Shown: piece by piece, positions 1 to 5,938 of the stretch
How the letters are laid out: every line of letters starts with the position of its first letter
How positions within the stretch are numbered: the first letter of the stretch is position 1
Source of the DNA: Candidatus Limnocylindria bacterium
GTDB taxonomy: Bacteria > Chloroflexota > Limnocylindria > QHBO01
Length of the DNA: 7,788 nt
Reading direction: 5' to 3'
NCBI GenBank assembly: GCA_030146365.1
Contig: JASLBU010000031.1
Location: 1 to 7,788, forward strand
Translations under genes and position numbers: made by a program
Notes under the pieces: generated by a model
What the model was told of the DNA's origin: nothing
The model's database searches: none
Seen by the model: only the letters and a program-made list of their open reading frames with translations

Positions 1-216
1 AGCGTGCAGGTCGCACAGGCCGGGCGCCACGATCAGGCCGCGAGCATCGATCCGCTCCGCCGACGGAGGCACCTCGGACGCGGGCACCACCTGGCCGTCG
101 AGGACGCCGAGGTCCTCGACGCTCTGCGCGTCGGATTCGGGGCGGACGATCTTCGCGCCGGCGACGACGAACGAGGCAGGGCGATCGTTCAGCCGGCCGA
201 ACACCGGCTCGCTCAT
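1..216 (-). CDS. pyrC: Dihydroorotase, N-terminal part (cut by window edge)
   Basis: The first 72 residues of a dihydroorotase, which cyclises N-carbamoyl-aspartate to dihydroorotate in pyrimidine synthesis. The frame starts at ATG 216-214 and stays open to the edge. The segment has the small N-terminal beta domain of amidohydrolases, with a substrate-independent 'GxLDGQVV' turn near residues 37-44 and then IDARGLIVAPGLCDLHA at the end. PGLxDLHxH is the family signature that opens the barrel. His71 would be the first metal ligand, and the second His lies just outside the window. The ATG overlaps the pyrB stop as ATGA, so it is probably translated by coupling from pyrB. The pyrB-pyrC order is the common one and supports the call over other amidohydrolases (allantoinase, dihydropyrimidinase). 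Catalytic residues beyond His71 cannot be seen, so an inactive DHO-like partner of aspartate carbamoyltransferase is not excluded. Confidence 0.85.
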   Translation of the reverse strand, partial: MSEPVFGRLNDRPASFVVAGAKIVRPESDAQSVEDLGVLDGQVVPASEVPPSAERIDARGLIVAPGLCDLHA

Positions 217-1151
217 GCCACCCCGGCGACGAGCGCCAGCACCGCCATCCGCACCGTGACGCCGTGCTCCACCTGGCGGCCGATGAGGCTTCGCGGCCCG
301 CACGCTAGCCGTGCGGTGAGCTCCACACCCTCGTTCGTCGGCCCGGGGTGCAGCACCGGCGCGTCGGGTGCCGCGATCCGCAACCGTTCCTCGTCCAGCC
401 GCCAGTTCTCCACGTAGTCGGCGAGCGACCCGACGCCCGCGATCGCCCCTCGCTCGGCTTGCACGCGAAGGGTCATGACCGCATCCGCGCCGTCGAGCGC
501 ATCCCGCAGCGAGGTCGCGACCTCGACGCCCGGCCATTCCTCGAAGCCGGCCACCCACGCCGGCGGGCCGCCGACCCGTACGCGGGCTCCCAGCGTCGTG
601 AGGGCATGAATGTTCGAACGGGCCACGCGCGAGTGCGCCACATCGCCGACGATCGCTACGCACCGGCCGTCCAGTTGGCCCAGCGCCTCGCGGAGCGTCA
701 GGGCGTCCAGGAGCGCCTGGGTGGGATGGGCATGCGTTCCATCTCCACCGTTCACGATGCTGAGGTCCGTCTCGCGGGCGGCGAGGTACGGCGCCCCCGA
801 GGAAGCATGCCGGAGGACGACGATGCTGGCTCCCATCCGGCGCAGCGTGCGCAGCGTGTCGACCAAGGTTTCGCCCTTGCTCGCGCTGCTCCGCTCGACC
901 GCGAGGTCCAGCACGGTGGCGCCCAGCGCGCGGGCAGCCAGCTCGAAGCTGATTCGCGTTCGGGTCGAGGCCTCATAGAACGCGAGGGCCACCGTTGCGA
1001 GCTCCAGCAGCGACCGGTGCTGGCGCGTCTCTCGCGCGACTCGCATCGCATCGGCGAGATCGAGGACGTGCTCGATCTCCATCCGCGTCAGCGAATCCAC
1101 GTCCAGGAGGTGCCGATGCGTCCATGTCCGCGTGGGCGCCTCCACGCTCAT
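213..1151 (-). CDS. pyrB: Aspartate carbamoyltransferase catalytic subunit
   Basis: A 312-residue cytosolic enzyme that joins carbamoyl phosphate and aspartate to form N-carbamoyl-aspartate, the committed pyrimidine step. Length is typical of the family. Visible motifs in order are the carbamoyl-phosphate loop STRT at residues 62-65 (within FYEASTRTRISFE), the SxSKGE loop at 89-94 whose Ser and Lys reach in from the neighbouring subunit of the trimer, HPTQ at 142-145, GDVAHSRVARSN at 169-180 opening the aspartate domain, the TLRVQ strand at 227-231 and the HPGP loop at 268-271. The C-terminal RSLIGRQVEHGVTVRMAVL helix is also standard. HPGPTNEGVEL and the nearby pyrR indicate the B. subtilis-like class without a regulatory PyrI chain, and no pyrI is seen here. 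Start ATG 1151-1149 overlaps the pyrR stop (ATGA), and the stop overlaps the pyrC start in the same way. All key residues are present. Confidence 0.97.
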   Translation of the reverse strand: MSVEAPTRTWTHRHLLDVDSLTRMEIEHVLDLADAMRVARETRQHRSLLELATVALAFYEASTRTRISFELAARALGATVLDLAVERSSASKGETLVDTLRTLRRMGASIVVLRHASSGAPYLAARETDLSIVNGGDGTHAHPTQALLDALTLREALGQLDGRCVAIVGDVAHSRVARSNIHALTTLGARVRVGGPPAWVAGFEEWPGVEVATSLRDALDGADAVMTLRVQAERGAIAGVGSLADYVENWRLDEERLRIAAPDAPVLHPGPTNEGVELTARLACGPRSLIGRQVEHGVTVRMAVLALVAGVA

Positions 1152-1693
1152 GCCGCGCTCTCCGGCTGCTCGATTACGACCTCGTCCGCGCCGTCGGTCT
1201 CGACCAGCCGGACGTGGACCAGCTCGGTGGCATTCGTCGGGAGGTTCTTGCCGACGAAGTCCGCGCGGATCGGGAGCTCGCGGTGGCCCCGGTCGATCAG
1301 GACCGCGAGCCTGACGGCGCGCGGCCGGCCACGGTCGGTCAGCGCGTCGAGCGCCGCACGCACCGTCCGGCCGGTGTAGAGGACATCATCCACCAGCACG
1401 ACAGTCCTTCCGCCGACGTCCACCTCGAGGTCAGTCCGCTTGACGATCGGGGCGTGTGCCAGCCGCGTGAGGTCGTCGCGGTAATAGGTGATGTCGAGCG
1501 AGCCGACCGGGACGTCGACGTGCTCATGCTGCGCGATCAGTGCCGCGAGGCGGCTGGCGATGGGAACGCCGCGGCTGCGGATGCCGACGAGCACGAGGTC
1601 GCTCGCACCGCCGTTGCGCTCCACGATTTCATGGGCGATCCGGGTCAGCGCCCGGCGGAGCTCATCGGCGCCGAAGATCCGGCGTTCGCTCAA
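1148..1693 (-). CDS. pyrR: PyrR: pyr mRNA-binding attenuation/repressor protein with uracil phosphoribosyltransferase fold
   Basis: A 181-residue protein matching B. subtilis PyrR length. PyrR binds pyr leader RNA in the presence of UMP/UTP and may also make UMP from uracil and PRPP. The PRPP loop VVLVDDVLYTGRT is at residues 98-110, GIRSRG at 37-42, and the PyrR-specific SLDITYYRDDL at 65-75. TRIAHEI at 17-23 corresponds to the Thr/Arg/His patch implicated in RNA binding in Bacillus PyrR. The basic IDRGHRELPIRADFVGKNLPT stretch at 133-153 is also conserved. I chose TTG 1693-1691 as start because it gives the family length and begins right after AAGGAG (1706-1701) with a 7-base spacer. The open frame continues upstream to 1792, but that part crosses the leader and the previous gene's end and looks non-coding. 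It overlaps pyrB by 4 bases. The leader carries a predicted PyrR target, so autoregulation is expected. Confidence 0.95.
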   Translation of the reverse strand: MSERRIFGADELRRALTRIAHEIVERNGGASDLVLVGIRSRGVPIASRLAALIAQHEHVDVPVGSLDITYYRDDLTRLAHAPIVKRTDLEVDVGGRTVVLVDDVLYTGRTVRAALDALTDRGRPRAVRLAVLIDRGHRELPIRADFVGKNLPTNATELVHVRLVETDGADEVVIEQPESAA

Positions 1694-1701
1694 CGGGTCT
1701 C

Positions 1702-1747
1702 TCCTTGGCGGCCTCGCCGGACGCGTTAAAGGGCCTGCCGCCAAGGA
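1702..1747 (-). promoter_or_regulatory. Perfect 11-bp inverted repeat sequestering the pyrR Shine-Dalgarno
   Basis: Transcript bases 1747-1737 (UCCUUGGCGGC) are exactly complementary to 1712-1702 (GCCGCCAAGGA), with a 24-base loop. The 3' arm contains AAGGA of the pyrR Shine-Dalgarno (AAGGAG, 1706-1701), so the folded form would hide the ribosome site. The loop plus the first bases of the 3' arm contain the PyrR-binding motif, so the small PyrR hairpin and this long stem compete for GGCC at 1713-1710. The downstream sequence GAGACCCG has no U-tract, so this is not an intrinsic terminator. As palindromic DNA it could alternatively be a protein operator. Confidence 0.6.
1708..1725 (-). promoter_or_regulatory. 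Candidate PyrR-binding RNA loop in the pyrR leader
   Basis: Read on the transcribed (minus) strand, bases 1723-1710 are CGUCCGGCGAGGCC. The known PyrR-binding consensus is ARUCCNGNGAGGYU. All specified core positions (R, UCC, G, GAGG, Y) match, and only the outermost A and U differ. The element can fold as a small hairpin: GCG (1724-1722) with CGC (1710-1708), CC (1720-1719) with GG (1713-1712), a U/C mismatch between them and a GGCGA loop. It ends one base before the AAGGAG Shine-Dalgarno of pyrR, so bound PyrR would be expected to block ribosome access. The motif match is seen; the repression mode is inferred from the mycobacterial precedent. Confidence 0.65.
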
Positions 1748-1760
1748 TAGCGGATGCCGG

Positions 1761-3611
1761 CTAGCGCCCGAGCCGGTCCAGCCAGGCGTCACGCTCGTAG
1801 GCCGCTGGGCCGAACCAGCCGCTCTGCCCCGCGCGCGTCGAGACCACGTCGTCCGGGACGTCGCCCGTATTGCGCGTCACCAGGAGAAGGTCGGCGTCCG
1901 GCTCCGACAGGTCGCCCGGCTGCGGGAAGCGAACGGTGATTGCCAGGTGGCGGCCGGTCGGTGCCGGCTTCACGTCCACCACGGTCCCGTCTTCAGGCAG
2001 GTCGGCCATGTCGAGCGCGTGGCTGTCGGTGAGGCCGCGACTGTCCGTGGCGTGGCTGAAGTACACGCGCCCGCGGTCCGGATACTGGCCGCCATCCCAC
2101 GCGGTCCCGGCCTGGCCGGTCCATCGGACGTCCCAGGCGGCGTAGGCGTCGCTGTCGATCCCCCACGCGATGGCGGCACTGCTGAACCCGTCCTCGTCGA
2201 CGCTCAGGCCGCTGAACAGGGGCCGGGAGCTGGTGAACCGGAACCCGAGCTCGCCGTCGGCAGTGTTCTGCGCCAGCCACGGCGCTCCGCGCTCGGCGAA
2301 CTGCCAGCCGCCCTCTTCCTGCTCCATCCGTCCCGTCCAATAGATCACGAACGCACCGTTGGGGCTGAGGAGCGGCTGGAACACGTCCTCCGCCGGGGGG
2401 AAGGGCGAGTCGGCCGGGTCCTGCGCCGTGATGGGGCCGGCCTCCGGGTCGATGGAACGGAGGTAGCTGCGCGGGGTCTCTCCGGCAGTGCTGATCCAGA
2501 GGAGGGAGGTGCCATCGGTGCCGGGGACCCAGCTGGCCGCGTGGGCATTCCCGACGTCGGTCGCCCGGCTGGGCTCGCCGCTGCCCACATCCAGGATCCA
2601 GGCGTCGGTGGCGCCGCCGTCCGGGTCGATGAGGGTGTAGGCCAGGTAGCGGCTGTCGGGCGACCAGGCGAGGTGTCGCACGAAGGGCCCGCCTGCGATC
2701 GACTCGCCGAGCGACACGGTCTCGCCCACTGGCACGTCGGACTCCACCGCAGGCGCCCCCTCTCCACCTGCCTCTGCCGCGGCGGCCACGCGGGCGGCCC
2801 ACGTCGCCGTCAGCCCGCTCTGGCCCAGCTCGGTGGTGAAGGCGAGCCACTGGCCGTCGGGGGACAGCTCTGCCGCGATCACTGCGCCCGGAGTCGCCCC
2901 CAGCTCCAGCTGCGTCTCGCCCGTCGCTCCGTCGCGGACCGTGACCGCCAGGTTGTCGAAGGGACCGGTGACGGCAAGGTACGAGTCGGGCTGGGGAGAC
3001 GCCTCGACCGGTGTCGCGCTCGGCGCGGCCGCGGTGGGGACCGGCGTCGCCTGGTCGGTGCCGGTGGAACCCGTGGGGACCGGCGTCTGGACCGGCGGCA
3101 GGGTCGGGGCGGGGGAGGCCGTCACCGTGGCCACCGGGGTGATCACCGGCGTGGCAACCGGCGTGACAACCGGCGCGACGCTGGCGGGCGCCGCGGTGCG
3201 CGACGCCGCGGTGGTGGATGCCGACGGGGTGGGTGATCCCTGCCCGATGGGGTCCTGCTCGGCAGGGCCGTTCAGCACGACGAGCGCCAGCATCGCGCCG
3301 GCCACCGCCGCGAGTGCGCCGCCGACGCCGGCGAAGATGGCGGGCGGCCGTCGCCACCACGGAACTCCGCCGGTCGCTCCGCGCTCGATCCCGGTGCGCA
3401 CGCGGGCGGCGAGGTCCCGCGGCGGTGGTACGTGGCGGAGCCCCGCCATGATCCGACGCTGGTCGGCGAACGCCGCCAGCGTGGTGCGGCAGCGGTCGCA
3501 CCGGTCGAGGTGCGCGTCGAGGCGCGCCTGCTCGTCCTCGCCCAGCTCGCTGCTGAGGGAAGCGCTGATCAGCTCCTCGAACAGGTCGTGCGGGTCGTGG
3601 TCGAAGGTCAT
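1761..3611 (-). CDS. Membrane anti-sigma factor with zinc-finger domain and extracytoplasmic beta-propeller-like domain
   Basis: A 616-residue protein predicted to hold the adjacent ECF sigma factor at the membrane. Residues 9-60 form an anti-sigma zinc-finger domain with HLDRCDRC, giving the HxxxCxxC motif at His34, Cys38 and Cys41. Basic WWRR at 85-88 precedes one hydrophobic helix at about 91-113. A low-complexity Ser/Thr/Pro/Ala stalk follows (about 125-208), and then about 400 residues with TolB/PD40-like strands: LSPDGQWLAF (249-258), WSPDSRYLAYT (316-326), LSPNGAFVIYW (415-425) and APTGRHLAIT (550-559). The layout puts the zinc finger inside and the propeller outside. ATG 3611-3609 overlaps the sigma stop as ATGA. 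The frame is open up to 3665, but that part lies inside the sigma gene. The C-terminal domain is far larger than in most ZAS-type anti-sigma factors. Its ligand is unknown. Confidence 0.85.
   Translation of the reverse strand: MTFDHDPHDLFEELISASLSSELGEDEQARLDAHLDRCDRCRTTLAAFADQRRIMAGLRHVPPPRDLAARVRTGIERGATGGVPWWRRPPAIFAGVGGALAAVAGAMLALVVLNGPAEQDPIGQGSPTPSASTTAASRTAAPASVAPVVTPVATPVITPVATVTASPAPTLPPVQTPVPTGSTGTDQATPVPTAAAPSATPVEASPQPDSYLAVTGPFDNLAVTVRDGATGETQLELGATPGAVIAAELSPDGQWLAFTTELGQSGLTATWAARVAAAAEAGGEGAPAVESDVPVGETVSLGESIAGGPFVRHLAWSPDSRYLAYTLIDPDGGATDAWILDVGSGEPSRATDVGNAHAASWVPGTDGTSLLWISTAGETPRSYLRSIDPEAGPITAQDPADSPFPPAEDVFQPLLSPNGAFVIYWTGRMEQEEGGWQFAERGAPWLAQNTADGELGFRFTSSRPLFSGLSVDEDGFSSAAIAWGIDSDAYAAWDVRWTGQAGTAWDGGQYPDRGRVYFSHATDSRGLTDSHALDMADLPEDGTVVDVKPAPTGRHLAITVRFPQPGDLSEPDADLLLVTRNTGDVPDDVVSTRAGQSGWFGPAAYERDAWLDRLGR
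2988..3236 (-). repeat. Low-complexity Thr/Pro/Ala coding stretch (anti-sigma stalk)
   Basis: This part of the anti-sigma gene encodes residues about 126-208, almost entirely Ser, Thr, Pro, Ala and Val. Within it, 3126-3170 encodes imperfect repeats of TPVA/TPVI, and the plus strand shows recurring ACCGGCGTG units about 12-15 bases apart. The composition is that of an extended, possibly glycosylated linker between the membrane helix and the outer domain. Such repeats are prone to length change by slippage. Confidence 0.6.
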
Positions 3612-4177
3612 CGCGCGAAGCCCTCCGCCGCCAGCGCGCGGCGCATCTCGCCCCGCGCGCGGCACAGCAGCGTCCGGACGGCCGCGTAGGACAGCTCCAT
3701 CACCTCACCGACCTGCTGCGGGCTCATGTCCTCGAGATCGCTGAGCAGCAGACACTGCCGGTGGTTGGGCCGCAGGGTCATGAGCGCGCGCTGGACGCGG
3801 TCGTCGAGCGTGCCCGCCATCACCTGGGCCTCCGGCCCGGGGCCATGGTCCGCCCGGTTCTCGAATGCGGCCTGGTCGTCAGCGACGCGCACGAGCATGC
3901 GGCGGCGACGCATGTCGTCGATGGCGGTGTTGGTCGCGATGCGGTAGAGCCATGAGCGTCGTGCGGCGGGGTCGGTCACGGTATCGAGCTTCCGGTAGGC
4001 CTTGATGAAGGTGTCCTGCGTGATGTCGGCCGCCCGATCCGGGTCGGACACCATGCGCAGCACGTAGTTGTAGATCGGCGACGAGAACTCGTCGAAGAGG
4101 TGAGCGAAGGCATCCTCTCGTCCGGCATCGCGGCTCATCGCGGGCACGTCCCACGAAGCCGGGCCGCGCAGCGCCAT
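3608..4177 (-). CDS. ECF-family RNA polymerase sigma factor
   Basis: A 189-residue alternative sigma factor containing only regions 2 and 4, as in extracytoplasmic-function sigmas. Region 2 covers about 24-93, with DITQDTFIKAYRKL at 51-64 (core binding and -10 recognition) and SWLYRIATNTAIDDMRRRR at 75-93. Region 4 covers about 124-181, with LRPNHRQCLLLSDLEDMSPQQVGEVM giving the helix-turn-helix entry and YAAVRTLLCRARGEMRRAL the -35 recognition helix. I chose ATG 4177-4175 because GAGGTG lies about 6 bases upstream. ATG 4138 is an alternative with a weaker ribosome site. The frame is open up to 4405, but that overlaps the upstream gene. The stop overlaps the anti-sigma start (ATGA), so sigma and anti-sigma are probably made together. 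An ECF-type promoter candidate lies just upstream, suggesting self-activation. The regulon is unknown. Confidence 0.95.
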   Translation of the reverse strand: MALRGPASWDVPAMSRDAGREDAFAHLFDEFSSPIYNYVLRMVSDPDRAADITQDTFIKAYRKLDTVTDPAARRSWLYRIATNTAIDDMRRRRMLVRVADDQAAFENRADHGPGPEAQVMAGTLDDRVQRALMTLRPNHRQCLLLSDLEDMSPQQVGEVMELSYAAVRTLLCRARGEMRRALAAEGFAR

Positions 4178-4226
4178 CGATCGCACCTCGTCCTCCGCAC
4201 CCTCGACCCCCCGCTGGTCCGCCCCT

Positions 4227-4253
4227 GACGCATGAGCACCCTCGGCTGTTACC
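4227..4253 (-). promoter_or_regulatory. Candidate autoregulatory ECF promoter of the sigma gene
   Basis: On the minus strand, GGTAAC (4253-4248) is followed after 17 bases by CGTC (4230-4227). ECF promoters share an AAC-containing -35 and a CGTC/CGAC-like -10 at 16-17 base spacing, as in the TGTAAC-N17-CGAC type of B. subtilis SigX. The predicted transcript would start near 4219, about 42 bases before the sigma ATG. The -35 overlaps the TAA stop of the preceding gene, which partly explains the AAC by chance. No second copy was found by eye in the window, so the match is only suggestive. Confidence 0.35.
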
Positions 4254-5232
4254 GATGCAGCCGATCGCGCAGGACTTCGGCCGCGTACTCGGGGGCCGCA
4301 GGATTCACGGCAAGCGCCGTCGCGCGCTCGAGCCCCGCGATGACCCGAAGGCGGGGATGGATCTCCCAGTGCCAGTGGAACGTCTGGTCCAGGCGCTCGC
4401 CGCACGGCGCCGTGTGGAGAAAGAGGTTGTACGGCGGGTCGCCGAGTGCGTCCAGCGCATGCAGCGCCCGCTGCAGGGTCGCCGTCGCCGCGCCGACCGC
4501 CTCGTCATCCAGGCTGGTGAAGTCTGCCGCGTGCGCGCGCGGCACGACCGCCATCTCGAACGCGCTGCGGCTGGCGGCCGGCGTGAACACGACCGCATGG
4601 TGATCCGCGAAGACGAGCCGCTCGCCGTTCTCCTCCTCCGCCTCCGCCAGCGCGCACCAGACGCACCGACGGGTCTTGATCATCTGCCGGGCCCCGCCGC
4701 CGATCTCCTCCGCGACCCAGTGGGGCACCTGCGGAATCGCGTAGAGCTCTAAATTGAGGTGCTGGCTCCTGGAGCCCGCCTGCATCCCATAGCTCTGCAC
4801 GATCTGCACGTAGAGCGGCTCCGGCCGTCCGTCCGGGTCCACCGGCCGCTCCTCCGAGCCGAGGGCACGCATTGCATCCCGGGCGGCGCGCACCAGCGCA
4901 CCCGCCAACTGGGGGGAGGCATCCGCCAGGCGCTCGTGGTGATCACGCGGGCCGACCAGAATCTCCCACGCGCCGGTCGCGCGCTCCACCTCGCTGAGTG
5001 AGAGCTGAGCGGCCTGCGCCTTGGACGAGTCGATCCGATGGAATGCGTCGCTGCGGAGGGCGATGCGCCGCACGAGGTGGGCCGGCTCATGCTCGGAAGC
5101 CTCGTCACAGTGCCGGCAGTGCGTTCCCTCCACCGGCTGTGCTTGGATTTCGAAAGCCTGGCGTGCGAAGGCTCGGTCGGCGACGATCGCGGACCACCAT
5201 CCGGTGACGGGGTCCCGGCGCAGCTCGAACAC
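4249..5232 (-). CDS. GalT/HIT-superfamily protein, galactose-1-phosphate uridylyltransferase-like but lacking the catalytic histidine
   Basis: A 327-residue, full-length GalT-like protein made of two HIT-type halves. The N-terminus LRRDPVTGWWSAIVADRA matches the family opening. CxxC at Cys39/Cys42, His98/His99 and His158 correspond to the zinc site of E. coli GalT. The second half has CVWC (190-193), an FTPAASRSAFEMAVVPRAH block (216-234), and FHWHWEIHP (285-293), whose His286 and His288 fit the second metal site. The active-site segment, normally AGASLPHPHSQ, reads AGSRSQHLNLE (152-162). The nucleotidylated His is therefore Asn160, and the following Gln is Glu162. Canonical uridylyl transfer is unlikely. 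It may be a divergent nucleotide-sugar enzyme or a binding protein. The start is uncertain: GTG 5232 fits the family N-terminus, but the GGAGG at about 5258-5254 is too distant, so initiation slightly upstream or a weak site is possible. The gene ends 71 bases before the sigma gene. Confidence 0.8.
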   Translation of the reverse strand: MFELRRDPVTGWWSAIVADRAFARQAFEIQAQPVEGTHCRHCDEASEHEPAHLVRRIALRSDAFHRIDSSKAQAAQLSLSEVERATGAWEILVGPRDHHERLADASPQLAGALVRAARDAMRALGSEERPVDPDGRPEPLYVQIVQSYGMQAGSRSQHLNLELYAIPQVPHWVAEEIGGGARQMIKTRRCVWCALAEAEEENGERLVFADHHAVVFTPAASRSAFEMAVVPRAHAADFTSLDDEAVGAATATLQRALHALDALGDPPYNLFLHTAPCGERLDQTFHWHWEIHPRLRVIAGLERATALAVNPAAPEYAAEVLRDRLHR

Positions 5233-5317
5233 GGCCGCATCGTACTCGATGCCTCCTCCCCGGCCGCCGGGGGCGAGGGCCGCCGTGGTGCGACGAGCGC
5301 GTGCCTGACGATCCGTG

Positions 5318-5905
5318 TCACCCGCTCTCCCAGCTGCGGCGGTGGGTGAGGGCGGCCCACTCTCGGCGCAGGAGGCCCATCACGTGGACGTCCACGCGGC
5401 TCCCGTGATGGTAGTGCGCCTCGCGCAGCGTGCCCTCGTGGACGAACCCTGCCTTGTCGTACGCGCGCCGGGCCCGATCGTTGCCGGCGTACACGTGAAG
5501 TCCGATCCGTTCCAGCCGCAGCTCGCCGAACCCGAAGTCACAGAGTGCCCGTGTCGCATCAGTCCCGTATCCACGGTTCCAGAACTCGCGCTCGCCGATC
5601 GCGATGCCGAACTCGGCATTGCCCTCGACCATGTCGATCCTGTGAAGGCCGGCCGTCCCGATTGGGCGTCCATCCTCGAGCGCGCAGATGACGAAATGGT
5701 GGTCCGTGGTCCCCTGGCGCTCGAGCATCGCGTCGAACCAGTGCTCCTCCGCCGCCGCGCTCATCGGCGTCCGCATGGCGAGGTTGTCGAGCACGTCCGC
5801 GTCGTTGAACCAGCGTACGAAGGTCGGCAGGTCCGAACGCTCCGGAGCGCGAAGGAAGACGCGCGCTCCGCGGACGATGGGGCGGCGTTCGGGTACGCTC
5901 TCCAT
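5318..5905 (-). CDS. GNAT-family N-acetyltransferase (RimJ/RimL type)
   Basis: A 195-residue cytosolic acetyltransferase. The RimJ/RimL subfamily transfers acetyl groups from acetyl-CoA to protein N-termini or small amines, and the substrate here cannot be read. The acetyl-CoA loop is visible as NRGYGTDATRALCDFGF (110-126), preceded by the AEFGIAIGEREFW strand (97-109). NDRARRAYDKAGFVHEGTLRE (142-162) is typical of this subfamily. The start ATG 5905-5903 follows no Shine-Dalgarno but sits 6 bases after TAGACT, so the mRNA may be leaderless. It lies divergent to osmC with only 33 bases between the start codons. The next gene on the strand, the GalT-like one, begins 85 bases after the stop (5233-5317), and nothing was recognised in that gap. 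There is no clear functional link to the neighbours. Confidence 0.93.
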   Translation of the reverse strand: MESVPERRPIVRGARVFLRAPERSDLPTFVRWFNDADVLDNLAMRTPMSAAAEEHWFDAMLERQGTTDHHFVICALEDGRPIGTAGLHRIDMVEGNAEFGIAIGEREFWNRGYGTDATRALCDFGFGELRLERIGLHVYAGNDRARRAYDKAGFVHEGTLREAHYHHGSRVDVHVMGLLRREWAALTHRRSWESG

Positions 5906-5911
5906 GCCCCG

Positions 5912-5917
5912 AGTCTA
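5912..5917 (-). promoter_or_regulatory. Candidate -10 box for a leaderless GNAT transcript
   Basis: TAGACT (5917-5912) fits the TANNNT form of a -10 element and ends 6 bases before the GNAT ATG. This is the spacing at which transcription would begin at or next to the start codon. No recognisable -35 and no Shine-Dalgarno are present. The site falls inside the 33-base gap shared with osmC. Confidence 0.35.
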
Positions 5918-5920
5918 CCG

Positions 5921-5927
5921 AAGGAGG
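5921..5927 (+). promoter_or_regulatory. Shine-Dalgarno of osmC
   Basis: AAGGAGG is a full-strength ribosome site 11 bases before ATG 5939. It decides the start, because the open frame extends upstream to 5315 across the antisense of the GNAT gene. The osmC promoter must lie further left, within the GNAT coding sequence, but no convincing -35/-10 pair was found there. Confidence 0.75.
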
Positions 5928-5938
5928 ATCAGCAGCCG

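Noticed and set aside
348..1379. A 343-codon plus-strand open frame opposite pyrB and pyrR
   Set aside because: It mirrors the clearly identified pyrB, is rich in Arg and His, and shows no domain.
1702..1747. An intrinsic terminator for the anti-sigma gene
   Set aside because: The stem is strong, but it is followed by GAGACCCG rather than a T-run, and its 3' arm contains the pyrR ribosome site.
1488..3236. A 582-codon open frame on the plus strand, antisense to pyrR and the anti-sigma gene
   Set aside because: Its product is low-complexity Arg/Gly/Ala-rich sequence without family motifs. The antisense frame has a coherent zinc finger, membrane helix and propeller strands. Long antisense frames are expected at this GC content.
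3126..3236. A short tandem repeat array resembling a CRISPR or regulatory repeat
   Set aside because: The units are imperfect, 12-15 bases, in frame, and encode the Thr/Pro/Val stalk of the anti-sigma factor; there are no spacers of uniform length.
5315..5938. An N-terminal extension of the osmC frame reaching back to 5315
   Set aside because: It lies antisense to the whole GNAT gene, and the AAGGAGG at 5921-5927 plus normal OsmC length place the start at 5939.
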